Part shown: positions 18,505 to 26,883 of the stretch, in pieces
Layout: every line of letters starts with the position of its first letter
Numbering within the stretch: the first letter of the stretch is position 1
Notes under the pieces: model-generated
The model's database searches: none
The model's input: the letters and a program-made list of their open reading frames with translations, nothing else
Told to the model about the DNA's origin: nothing
Made by a program: the position numbers and the translations under genes
NCBI GenBank assembly: GCA_030746435.1
Contig: JASLMV010000001.1
Span: 182,170 to 246,169 of the forward strand
Direction of reading: 5' to 3'
DNA: 64,000 nt
Source: Gammaproteobacteria bacterium
Lineage (GTDB): Bacteria > Pseudomonadota > Gammaproteobacteria > Steroidobacterales > GCA-2729495

Positions 18505-21500
18505 AGGCGTACCACATCACGGTCGGTGCCGGAGCCGGGAGTGTCGCCCTGCATGGCCCAGCGCAATGCCTCCACCTGCCGGGCCAGACCCTCGACGGTC
18601 GGGGACTCAAACAGCGCCTGCAGCGGCACATCTATTTCAAGTTCTTCGCAGAGGCGTGCAATTACCCGGGTTGCCAGCAGCGAATGTCCGCGCAGGGCAA
18701 AAAAATCATCGCGTATGCCTACTTTCTCAAGCCCCAGCGCTTCCGCCCAGATGCGTTCGAGTTGCTGTTCAAGTTCGGTACGCGGTGCAAGATAAGTTGT
18801 TTCGTCAGCCTGCGGTGGAACCGATACCGGGAGTGCGCTCACGTCCAGTTTGCCGTTGGGCAATAACGGCAGGCTTTCCAGTTCGCGAATTTCCGCGGGC
18901 ACCATCGCACGCGGCAGTTTCTTCTGCAGATGCACACGCAGCGCCGCTGCATCGCCCTCTGCACGCTCGTGCCAGACCACGTACAGGCAAAGCCAGTCGA
19001 CACCGTCATGCGCATCACGAATTACCAGTGCGCAACGCGCGACATCACTGTACAACATTGCCTGCGACTCTATGTCGCCGGCTTCCACACGCAGCCCGCG
19101 TAGTTTTATCTGCCGGTCCGTACGGCCGAGTAACTCGATATTGCCGTCACCGCGGAATAGTGCACGATCGCCGGTCCTGTACATGCGTGCACCCGTTTCG
19201 GCGGCATATCGATCCGGCACAAACTTCTGCTGATTGATCTCCGGCTGATTCAGATAGCCATCTGTCAGCGCGAGACCTCCTACGCACAATTCACCCTCAA
19301 CACCGGGTGGAACCGGCTGCCCTGCCTCATCAAGTACATAAACACGGGCATTGGCCACCGGCGTACCGACGGGTACCCGCCGGTTGTCCGGCAAATCCCC
19401 GGGAACTTCATAGCAACTCGCATCCCAGGTTTCGGTAGTTCCGTAAGTGTTCAGCAACCGACAGTCCGGCCAGCGCCTGTGAATTAATGCGGCCAGTTCG
19501 ACGGTCAGAGCTTCGCCGCTGCTTATCAGGGAATGCAGCGGTACTTTGTGCAGCTTGTCGGCACCTGCATCCATCAGCGAGGCCAACAAGGATGGCACGG
19601 CAACGAGATGCGTAACCTGCCGCTCGCCCAGCCAGTTTGCGATCGCGGGAGGATTAGCCTCGAGCGCCGCGGGCAAAACCTCGACCCGGGCGCCATGTAA
19701 CAACGCACCAAAGATCTCCCAGACGGAGTCGACAAAATTAAGGCTCGTGCGTTGCGCGAAAATCGCGTTCGCATCGAAACCGAATTCCTTCCACATCCAG
19801 ATACACCGATTGACCGCTGCCGCGTGTGTACCCCTTGCTCCTTTAGGGACGCCCGTAGACCCCGAGGTGTAAAGGATCCAGGCCGTATCGCCGGGCTCGC
19901 TGTAGAACCGGGACTCGGTGACGGACAATGCGGCCGATGTGCGTAACCCGGCAACCGGCACAGCGATGTCCAACCCACCCAGCACGCTGCTGTCATCGAC
20001 CAGGATCCGTTGCGGTCTTGCATCCGTAATCATGGTCTGGATTCTTGCGAGCGGGTAGTTGGGGTCGAGTGGCAACCAAGCTGCACCGCATTTCAGTATC
20101 GCGAGCAGCCATGCCACCGTATCGACCGACCGTTCCAGGCTGACGCCGACCAGGTCGCCACGGCCTGTTCCGCAGGCCGTGAGTGCCCGCGCATACTGGT
20201 CGGCCCGTTCGTCCAGTTCTTTATAGGTTATGGCTTCGGCCACGTCAGCGACGGCCGTCTTGCCAGGTGTCGCCCGGGCCTGTTGCTGGAACAATCCGTG
20301 CAGGGTCTGTTCCGGAACCGGCATCAGGGTGGCATTCCAGTCCACGAGTTGGCGACGCAATTGCGCATCGCTGTGCAGGGGTAATGTTCCTACGGGCGCA
20401 TCCGGATCCAGCGCAATCGCCCCTAACATAGCGGCCAGGCCTTCTGCCCACCAGGTCAGCGCCTCGATGTCATAAATGTCTTCGCGTATGCCTAAAAACC
20501 CCGAGAAGATTTTGCCGGCGCCGTGATCGGTTACTGACAGTTCGAGATCCCAGTAACCCGCCCGGTCTACGACAGGAACATCACAGCGGAATTCCAGCCC
20601 ACCCGCGGTCACCGCCGGATCTCCCCTGTCTTCGAACATAAACATGATCTGAAACAGCGGATGCCTGCCGTACAAGCGCTCCGGCACCAGTGCTTCGACT
20701 ATACGTTCGAACGGCAGCGTACTGTGGTCGTAGACGGTCAGGGCATTTTCGCGCTCGGCCAGAAGTAACTCACGGAAACTGCTGTCCCTGTTAACGGGAT
20801 TGCGGTAAATGACATTATTTACCATGCAACCTAGCATGCGCCGCGTATCTGCATCACGGCGCAGTGTCGCGGGCGAACCGACTAGCAGATCTTCGTTACC
20901 CAGGCAACGTGTCAACCATGTACGCCAGGCCGCCAGCAGCAACATGAACGGTGTCGCGCCTGTGTCTCGCGCAAGAACGCGGAGACTGTCCGTCGCCAGC
21001 GCATCCAGTGCGAACGGAACCCGCACTTCGCGTCCGGTATATTCGGTAACACCGGTCGAACCACCGGCCGGGAAGCCGTCGTGCCCCGCGAGCCTGTTCC
21101 GCCACCAGTCGAGTTCCCTGTCCGCATCCTCCAACTGCATCCCGGCGCGCTCGCGGTAAGCAAAATCTGCAAACTGCAGTGCAGGCCGGGCAGCCGCCGT
21201 GCCAGCATACTCCGCCGCAAGCTCGTCACGTATGAGCGCAACACACAATCCGTCGGCAATAATATGATGCACGGTTACAAGCAACACGGTCTCGTCACCC
21301 GGTATGGTGTACAGGACTGCACGCAGCAGCGGCGCATGTTCGAGCACGAAGGGTATGGCAATCTGTATCGCCGCACTGTCGGCCAGCTCCTGCGCCGCGT
21401 CCTCCGGAGTTCCGGATTCCAGTCGAACGACTGCCGGATCCGTGAGTTCCCCCAGTTTGTCGAGCGAGGCAACCTGCTGTACCGGCTGCTCCATCGAACC

Positions 21501-24500
21501 GCTGATGTAGCTGCGCAGCACATCGTGGCGCGACAACAGGCTCCGCCATGCGCCGGCAAAGCGTTGCTGATCGAAGGCGCCCTTCATCCTGATCATAAAT
21601 TGCTCGTTCGCGCCCGTGTTACCGGGATACAGCTGCTGGAGGAACCACAGACTTTGTTGCGCATGCGACAACGGCACCGGACCGCTGCCTGCTGCCGTAA
21701 CCGGTATGCGTTCTGCCGGTCGTTCACCCACGCGTCGGGCTACGGCCTCCGGGTGATGTGCCTGCAGCCAGGCTGCATAGAGACGGACAGTCGGAGCATC
21801 GAACAGGGCCGCCAGGAAAACCATGTCATCAAGATAGCGCTGCACCTCGGTAGTCAGTCGCACCGCGAGTATGGAATCACCTCCGGCAGCAAAGAAATCC
21901 TCGTCGAGGTTGAGCACTTCACGCTCGAGCACATTGCCCCATATCGCAGCGATGTCGCTTTCCAGGGTGTTCGCAGCGACGGCCGGCTGCTGTTCGGTAT
22001 AACCCTCGAACTCGTCCTGGAGCGCGGTCCTGTCCAGTTTGCCGCTGGCATTCAGCGGCAGCTGCTCGAGTGTTTTCCAATGGGCCGGAACCATATAAGC
22101 CGGTAGCCGGGTAGCCAGCCAGCCTGCGAAGTCCAAATCGCCTGGCTGCGGCTGCGGAATTGCGGCATTCGACAGTAAGCTCCGGTGCAGCGCCGTCCGG
22201 TTGAGCGCCGTTTCATGATGTCGGGTCGTATAACCAAGCCGTATGGGCGACATATCGCCCGGCACCACCTCGACTTCGATTTCATAATCGGGATAGATGT
22301 CCGCATCCGGCGTAGCGCACATCCAGCAGGCGCTTATTGTGCTGCCGGCCGACAAAGTGATCGGCTCGTCGCACAGGGGCAGCCAGACCGGGAGCCAGGC
22401 TTGCTGATGCTCGAGGAAATCAACGGATGCATCGTCGTCGGACCCGATCCTCGTCCACAGGATAAACCCGTCGAAGAGACCGTCACGCGTTAGCGTGAAG
22501 GTTGCTTCACCCGTATAACCGTCACCGAGTTCGCCGCGAAAATCGAGCTGTTCGAACACGGCGGGCTCGGTAAGCAGGCCATCGGCGGGGAAATTACGCA
22601 CGCACAGCCTGACGTCGAAGGTCCTGCCGGCCTGTTCGAAAATCGCGTCGGCATAACGCTTTGCGAGTCCGTCGAACCGGGGCGCTTCCCGTGCATCATC
22701 CGGCAGCTGTGCCGGCGCAATGAAGGTTGTGCAGACCTCGGGAATTGCCGTGAACGACTCCGCGAAGAGGCGCCGGGCGTCATTCCAAATCGGCACGATA
22801 CCGTCGGAGCTGCCGATGTTGCCGATAATCCCCTGTGTGCAGACTTCAACGGGCTCGGGCAATTCCACCGTCTGCATGTCACCGCAAATCACTTCGATGC
22901 GATCACCGAGTCCGAGCCAGCGCACGAGTTCGTCGGCCGCTGCCGCAGCATCCGGCAACACCTCGACCGCATATACTTTGCGCGCACCGGAGGCCGCGCA
23001 CATTCTCGCGAGTACGGCATCCTTACCGGTCCCGATATCCAGCACTACCTTACCCGCTACATGTTGCTCAAAAGCGCGCCGGTAACTTACAACCCTTAAT
23101 TCATCACTGGCCATAAAGTCGTAGAGCAATGAATCGTAGACCTGATATTCGCCGAGCGAGGGCCAGAACTCGACGCGGTTTGCGTCCCTGGCAGCGGGCA
23201 CGACAAAAGCAGCCAGCGACTGCGAATTACGGGACTTCCGAACCACGACTGCGGCATCGCGAATACCCGGATGCTGCCGTAGTTGCATTTCGATTTCGCC
23301 AGGCTCTACACGATGGCCGCGAATTTTCACCTGATCATCGGTGCGGCCCGCAAATTCAATCTCCCCTTCGATATTGATGCATGCCAGGTCGCCGCTGCAG
23401 TAAAAACGCCGGTTGGTTCCATCGGCATCTGCGAATTCGCAAAATTGCTCCGCCGTCAGTTCATCGTCGCCGAGGTAACCGAGCGCGATCATCGGTCCGC
23501 CCAGGTGCAATTCACCGGTTGCGCCTGGCGAGACTTCCAGCCCGGTTTCCGGATCCAGTATAAATATCTGCGCATCACTGACCGGCTTACCGATCGAAGT
23601 GCGGGACACTGTCTGCCCGCGGCGATACTCGAGCATCGTCATGCGCCCGGCGGTTTCAGTTAGCGCATAGGTATTTATCAGCCGCGCCTGGCTGGCTTCG
23701 GCCACCCGGTACCATTCGTCTATATCGGCGGTATGCACCGCCTCGCCACTGAATACCACCAGTCTCAGGTCGGGCAAGCCATTGTGTGCAGGCAGGCAAT
23801 CGGCATGCAATAACTGGCGAAAACCCGACGGCGTAATACTGAGGACCGTTACATGACTACCTGCCAGCAAGCGGCACCAGGCTGCGGGGTCGGCACGCAT
23901 CGATGCCGGGATAACGGTGAGCTGCGCACCCGTGCTCAATGCGCCCCAGATTTCCCACACGGAAAACCCGAAGCCAAAGGAATGCAATGCCGACCAGTTA
24001 TCCTGCTCGCTGAATTCCAGTTCGTCCTGAATGTTTTCGAACAGCAATGCGAGGTTTGCATGACTCACCATCACGCCATTGGGCATACCGGTAGAGCCCG
24101 ACGTAAACATCACGTAGCAGAGGCTGGTGGCTGCAATATCGACCTGCGGATTCGCATCGGTATCTGCTGAAGCGCCGGCGTCCGTCGAGTTCAGGTACAG
24201 CAATTCACAGCAGTCGTTTTCGAGCTGCTCGCCGAGGTGCTCCGGCAGCTTGTCGGATGCCAGCACGACGCCCGGCAATGCTTTAGCCAGAATTGCATGG
24301 ATGCGTGCCGCCGGGTAATCCGGATCGAGCGCAACAAAAGCGCCGCCCGCCTTCATGATCGCGAGCATTCCGGCGATCAGATCTATGGAGGGAGGCATGC
24401 ACAAGCCGACCAGCACATCGGGGCCCACGCCAAGCTCGATGAGCTCAAAGGCTGCGCGGTTAGCCCGAATGTTCAGGTCGTGGTAACTGATCGATTCGCC

Positions 24501-24623
24501 ACCGCAAACGACCGCGATACGCTCGGGTGACTGCTTGGCGTATCGTTCGAAACGCCGGTACAGAAACTGACGGGCCTCGATGTCATCGATCCGGAATATT
24601 TCTGTATACGGCCCGGTCTGCAT
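18501..24623 (-). CDS. Non-ribosomal peptide synthetase, loading module and module 2 (A-MT-PCP-C-A-PCP)
   Basis: A 2040-residue NRPS starting directly with an A domain, so it probably loads the first unit. A1 (1 to about 470, plus its A10 subdomain near 861) is interrupted at about 475-800 by a complete PRMT-like methyltransferase: V-L-D-I-G-T-G near 528, then a beta-barrel. PCP1 serine is Ser917, the C domain H-H-x-x-x-D-G starts at His1119, A2 has its A3 loop near 1588, and PCP2 serine is Ser1981. A1 has Gly219 where PheA has Asp235, and Asn182 in place of the A3 lysine. A2 reads Val1631-Asp1632-Trp1635, then V, I, S, the beta-alanine-type code. PCP2 reads L-R-G-H-S rather than L-G-G-H-S. 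I chose ATG 24623, which overlaps the methyltransferase stop by one base; upstream residues do not resemble an A domain. Confidence 0.95.
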   Translation of the reverse strand: MQTGPYTEIFRIDDIEARQFLYRRFERYAKQSPERIAVVCGGESISYHDLNIRANRAAFELIELGVGPDVLVGLCMPPSIDLIAGMLAIMKAGGAFVALDPDYPAARIHAILAKALPGVVLASDKLPEHLGEQLENDCCELLYLNSTDAGASADTDANPQVDIAATSLCYVMFTSGSTGMPNGVMVSHANLALLFENIQDELEFSEQDNWSALHSFGFGFSVWEIWGALSTGAQLTVIPASMRADPAAWCRLLAGSHVTVLSITPSGFRQLLHADCLPAHNGLPDLRLVVFSGEAVHTADIDEWYRVAEASQARLINTYALTETAGRMTMLEYRRGQTVSRTSIGKPVSDAQIFILDPETGLEVSPGATGELHLGGPMIALGYLGDDELTAEQFCEFADADGTNRRFYCSGDLACINIEGEIEFAGRTDDQVKIRGHRVEPGEIEMQLRQHPGIRDAAVVVRKSRNSQSLAAFVVPAARDANRVEFWPSLGEYQVYDSLLYDFMASDELRVVSYRRAFEQHVAGKVVLDIGTGKDAVLARMCAASGARKVYAVEVLPDAAAAADELVRWLGLGDRIEVICGDMQTVELPEPVEVCTQGIIGNIGSSDGIVPIWNDARRLFAESFTAIPEVCTTFIAPAQLPDDAREAPRFDGLAKRYADAIFEQAGRTFDVRLCVRNFPADGLLTEPAVFEQLDFRGELGDGYTGEATFTLTRDGLFDGFILWTRIGSDDDASVDFLEHQQAWLPVWLPLCDEPITLSAGSTISACWMCATPDADIYPDYEIEVEVVPGDMSPIRLGYTTRHHETALNRTALHRSLLSNAAIPQPQPGDLDFAGWLATRLPAYMVPAHWKTLEQLPLNASGKLDRTALQDEFEGYTEQQPAVAANTLESDIAAIWGNVLEREVLNLDEDFFAAGGDSILAVRLTTEVQRYLDDMVFLAALFDAPTVRLYAAWLQAHHPEAVARRVGERPAERIPVTAAGSGPVPLSHAQQSLWFLQQLYPGNTGANEQFMIRMKGAFDQQRFAGAWRSLLSRHDVLRSYISGSMEQPVQQVASLDKLGELTDPAVVRLESGTPEDAAQELADSAAIQIAIPFVLEHAPLLRAVLYTIPGDETVLLVTVHHIIADGLCVALIRDELAAEYAGTAAARPALQFADFAYRERAGMQLEDADRELDWWRNRLAGHDGFPAGGSTGVTEYTGREVRVPFALDALATDSLRVLARDTGATPFMLLLAAWRTWLTRCLGNEDLLVGSPATLRRDADTRRMLGCMVNNVIYRNPVNRDSSFRELLLAERENALTVYDHSTLPFERIVEALVPERLYGRHPLFQIMFMFEDRGDPAVTAGGLEFRCDVPVVDRAGYWDLELSVTDHGAGKIFSGFLGIREDIYDIEALTWWAEGLAAMLGAIALDPDAPVGTLPLHSDAQLRRQLVDWNATLMPVPEQTLHGLFQQQARATPGKTAVADVAEAITYKELDERADQYARALTACGTGRGDLVGVSLERSVDTVAWLLAILKCGAAWLPLDPNYPLARIQTMITDARPQRILVDDSSVLGGLDIAVPVAGLRTSAALSVTESRFYSEPGDTAWILYTSGSTGVPKGARGTHAAAVNRCIWMWKEFGFDANAIFAQRTSLNFVDSVWEIFGALLHGARVEVLPAALEANPPAIANWLGERQVTHLVAVPSLLASLMDAGADKLHKVPLHSLISSGEALTVELAALIHRRWPDCRLLNTYGTTETWDASCYEVPGDLPDNRRVPVGTPVANARVYVLDEAGQPVPPGVEGELCVGGLALTDGYLNQPEINQQKFVPDRYAAETGARMYRTGDRALFRGDGNIELLGRTDRQIKLRGLRVEAGDIESQAMLYSDVARCALVIRDAHDGVDWLCLYVVWHERAEGDAAALRVHLQKKLPRAMVPAEIRELESLPLLPNGKLDVSALPVSVPPQADETTYLAPRTELEQQLERIWAEALGLEKVGIRDDFFALRGHSLLATRVIARLCEELEIDVPLQALFESPTVEGLARQVEALRWAMQGDTPGSGTDRDVVRL

Positions 24624-25360
24624 CAGAGGCGGCACTCCAGGATAGCAATAGGTGGATTTTCGAGGTACTCGCGGAAATACTCTGCACCGCATTCCTGCGC
24701 CCCCGCAGGATCGAGTTGCAGGCCATGCCACTGTATATCGCTGAAACCTGCCGCCCTGAGTGCAGTTTCGTAAGCCTCGCGGCTGTAGAAATAGGCGTTG
24801 AAACGAATCATCTTGCGGCCGCTGACCATCGCATAGCTGATAGGCGAACCTTCAACGCGGGGCAATTCCACCGACTTGTTAAAACCGTATTGCGTGTAAC
24901 CTTTGTAGTCGTTTGCTGTCTGCATCGGGTTCTCGTTGATGCAGACCAGGCGGCCGCCGGGTTTGAGGTGCGCTGCGATCCGCAGGCACATCTCGCCCAG
25001 TTCCGCCTCCGATGCTGAGTAGTGCAGCAGATAGGTCGCGGTGACGAGGTCGAAAGATTCACCCAGTTCGAGTTCCGCTACGTCCGCACACACGTACCGG
25101 ATACCCAAAGCTTCACGCCCTTCCTCTTCCTCGGCGAGGGTGATCATCCCGGCGGAGATATCGACGCCGAGCACATTCGCAGCACCAGCCTGCTTTAGCC
25201 GGCGCGTATAAAAACCTTCGCCGCAGGCGAGGTCAAGCACGTTCTTGCCGCAGACGTCACCCAGCAGGCTGAAAAAACTACGGGCTTCTACATAGCGCCT
25301 TAACGGGGACTCCCTGGTCCGCTTGTAATCTGCAGCGATTGCGTCGTACTGCGCACTCAT
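24623..25360 (-). CDS. Class I SAM-dependent methyltransferase in the NRPS operon
   Basis: A 245-residue stand-alone methyltransferase. Motif I (V-L-D-L-A-C-G-E-G-F) is at residues 41-50, the acidic motif II (G-V-D-I-S) about 20 residues later, and a Y-L-L-H-Y-motif IV region follows. The substrate is unknown; overall it resembles small-molecule methyltransferases, and I noted a possible resemblance to the toxoflavin-pathway enzyme ToxA, from memory only. ATG 25360 overlaps the deaminase stop by four bases (ATGA) and the gene's TGA overlaps the NRPS ATG by one, so it is translationally coupled on both sides. A tailoring or precursor-methylating role for the NRPS product is likely from context. 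Confidence 0.88.
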   Translation of the reverse strand: MSAQYDAIAADYKRTRESPLRRYVEARSFFSLLGDVCGKNVLDLACGEGFYTRRLKQAGAANVLGVDISAGMITLAEEEEGREALGIRYVCADVAELELGESFDLVTATYLLHYSASEAELGEMCLRIAAHLKPGGRLVCINENPMQTANDYKGYTQYGFNKSVELPRVEGSPISYAMVSGRKMIRFNAYFYSREAYETALRAAGFSDIQWHGLQLDPAGAQECGAEYFREYLENPPIAILECRL

Positions 25361-25854
25361 CGCACTCTCCCCGATTGCCGCATACCCCAGGTTTCCAGCA
25401 GTGCCCTGCAATCCGCATCGAGAATGCCGCCCGTAATACGCGGTGCATCCGGCTGGTCTGCGAACACCTGGCTAACCGGTGCAGACAGCTCCGCGCCCGT
25501 TACCGCCTGCATATCCTCAAGCGAGGCGCCATAACAGATTTCGTTTATGCCTGCGTAGTAACTCGCCGCCAGGCACATCAGGCAGGGTTCGACGGTAACG
25601 AAGAGTGCACAGCCCGCGAGATCGAGCGTACGAAGTTCACGGCAAGCGGAGCGGATGACCGCCACCTCGGCGTGGGCAGTTACATCAAGGTCGCTGATCA
25701 CGGCATTGTGGCCACTGGCAACAACTTCCGTGCCGCGTACGAGACATGCACCAACGGGCGGGCCACCGGCGGCCATACCCCGTTCGGCCATCGTCAGCGC
25801 AACGCGCATGAACTGCTCCCGCACAGCAGGAGCCAAGTCCGCGGCGACTTTCAT
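25357..25854 (-). CDS. Cytidine/deoxycytidylate deaminase-fold zinc hydrolase
   Basis: First gene of the NRPS operon, 165 residues. The zinc and proton-shuttle signature is His61-A-Glu63 and Pro90-Cys91-L-M-Cys94, as in the CMP/dCMP, guanine and tRNA-adenosine deaminases. The general pattern (G-G-P-P-V-G-A at 30-36, then S-G-H-N-A-V) is closest to guanine-deaminase or nucleoside-deaminase members. The actual substrate is not readable from sequence. An AGAGGAAG ribosome site lies seven bases before the ATG. Its position at the head of an operon with two NRPSs argues for a biosynthetic rather than housekeeping role. Confidence 0.9.
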   Translation of the reverse strand: MKVAADLAPAVREQFMRVALTMAERGMAAGGPPVGACLVRGTEVVASGHNAVISDLDVTAHAEVAVIRSACRELRTLDLAGCALFVTVEPCLMCLAASYYAGINEICYGASLEDMQAVTGAELSAPVSQVFADQPDAPRITGGILDADCRALLETWGMRQSGRVR

Positions 25855-25950
25855 TCCTTATACTTCCTCTGCGTTCCCTATCCGGCCGCTCACCTGCGTC
25901 CCGCGCGGAGACGCGCACGGCCTATCGATCCGCTACCGCGTGTGTTTTTC

Positions 25951-25965
25951 CGGTTTATAAAACCG
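25951..25965. repeat. Inverted repeat, candidate operator
   Basis: CGGTTT-ATA-AAACCG, perfect 6-base arms. It encloses TATAAA on both strands, so it could overlap a -10 element of the NRPS operon about 100 bases upstream of the deaminase ATG. No T-run follows, so a terminator is less likely. Confidence 0.4.
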
Positions 25966-25982
25966 CTTTGTTATGTGCTTCC

Positions 25983-25999
25983 TGTGCCGGCCGGGCACA
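25983..25999. repeat. Inverted repeat, second candidate operator or hairpin
   Basis: TGTGCC-GGCCG-GGCACA, 6-base arms with a 5-base GC centre, 18 bases from the previous repeat. Its GC content and lack of a T-run make a protein-binding site or a 5' leader hairpin more likely than a terminator. Confidence 0.35.
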
Positions 26000-26201
26000 C
26001 GTAGGTCAACAACCCGGCAGCCCGATTTTGACACACCATCGGGGCATTTGCCGCTCCTGCACACCGCGCTGAAAGCCAGCCACCCCGCCATCCCGGGGAC
26101 GACCCCCAACCCAATAAGTGTTAACCTAGCGCGCCTGCGAGCGCCCGGCTCCAAGATCCCTGACCCAGACAATCACACAGAATCAACCAGGAAAAAGATC
26201 T

Positions 26202-26858
26202 ATGCAGACAATTACCGTTATTGGCGGCAGCGGTGAACTTGGCGGCGGCCTGGCGCTGCGCTGGGCAAAAGCCGGGATTCCCGTAGTTATCGGTTCCCGT
26301 GACGCGGACCGGGCAGCCCAGGTGGCAAACGATATGAACGCCGCCGCTGGAAATGACCTTGCACGGGGAATGGAAAATTATCCGGCGGCAGAAGCCGGCA
26401 ACATCGTGGTACTCGCCGTCAAGTTCGAACACCATAAAACGACTCTGGAGGAACTCGCTCCGGCGCTCAAGGGCAAGATACTGGTCGACACGACCGTACC
26501 GCTCGTACCGCCGAAAGTCATGCGCGTACAGTTGCCCGAAGGAGGTTCCGCCGCTGTCAGTGCACAGCGGCTGCTCGGTCCGGAGGTAGAAGTCATTTCC
26601 GCATTTCAGAATATATCGGCCGCCGCGCTCAAAAGCGATGCCGAGCCGGAATGTGACGTGCTGGTCACCGGCGCCAAAGCGGACACGCGGCAGAAAGTTA
26701 TCGAACTGGTCGAGGCAGCCGGCTTTCGCGGCTGGCATGCCGGCGCACTGGAAAACTCGGCCGCCCCCGAAGCCCTGACATCGCTGTTGATATTCATTAA
26801 CAAGAAATATGACAGCGATCACGCAGGCATACGCATTACCGGCATCGACCAGGACTGA
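26202..26858 (+). CDS. npdG: NADPH-dependent F420 reductase
   Basis: Transfers hydride between NADPH and coenzyme F420 to make F420H2 for the deazaflavin-dependent enzymes. The 218-residue Rossmann protein has the characteristic V-I-G-G-S-G-E-L-G-G-G dinucleotide loop at residues 6-16 and the G-S-R segment that selects NADP phosphate. The middle D-T-T-V-P-L-V-P and the S-A-F-Q-N-I-S stretch fit the F420:NADP oxidoreductase family. First gene of the F420 operon, with an AGGAA site eight bases upstream of the ATG and a 25-base gap to cofE. Confidence 0.9.
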   Translation: MQTITVIGGSGELGGGLALRWAKAGIPVVIGSRDADRAAQVANDMNAAAGNDLARGMENYPAAEAGNIVVLAVKFEHHKTTLEELAPALKGKILVDTTVPLVPPKVMRVQLPEGGSAAVSAQRLLGPEVEVISAFQNISAAALKSDAEPECDVLVTGAKADTRQKVIELVEAAGFRGWHAGALENSAAPEALTSLLIFINKKYDSDHAGIRITGIDQD

Positions 26859-26883
26859 TCGGGCCCGGCCCCATTACTCCGTG

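Larger units (their letters stand above)
25855..26201. promoter_or_regulatory. Divergent control region between NRPS and F420 operons
   Basis: 347 bases without a supported gene, separating the minus-strand deaminase-NRPS operon from the plus-strand npdG-cof operon, so it must carry both promoters. It contains two perfect inverted repeats (25951-25965 and 25983-25999, listed separately). TTGACA at 26028-26033 matches a -35 box on the plus strand, but no good -10 follows at 16-18 bases. Ribosome sites at its edges are AGAGGAAG for the deaminase (about 25863-25870) and AGGAA for npdG (26189-26193). Confidence 0.55.

Noticed and set aside
21081-22106. Long plus-strand open frame opposite the 2040-aa NRPS
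   Set aside because: It is the antisense of a well-supported NRPS region in GC-rich DNA, with no domain pattern and no ribosome site of its own.
22230-23200. PRMT-like region as a separate gene
   Set aside because: No stop or start separates it from the A domain, and the A10 and PCP parts follow in the same frame.
24624-24731. Upstream extension of the 2040-aa NRPS to 24731
   Set aside because: The extra 36 residues are low-complexity-like, overlap the methyltransferase end and do not resemble an A-domain start.
26028-26033. TTGACA as the -35 of npdG
   Set aside because: It is a match on the plus strand, but no acceptable -10 lies 16-18 bases downstream.
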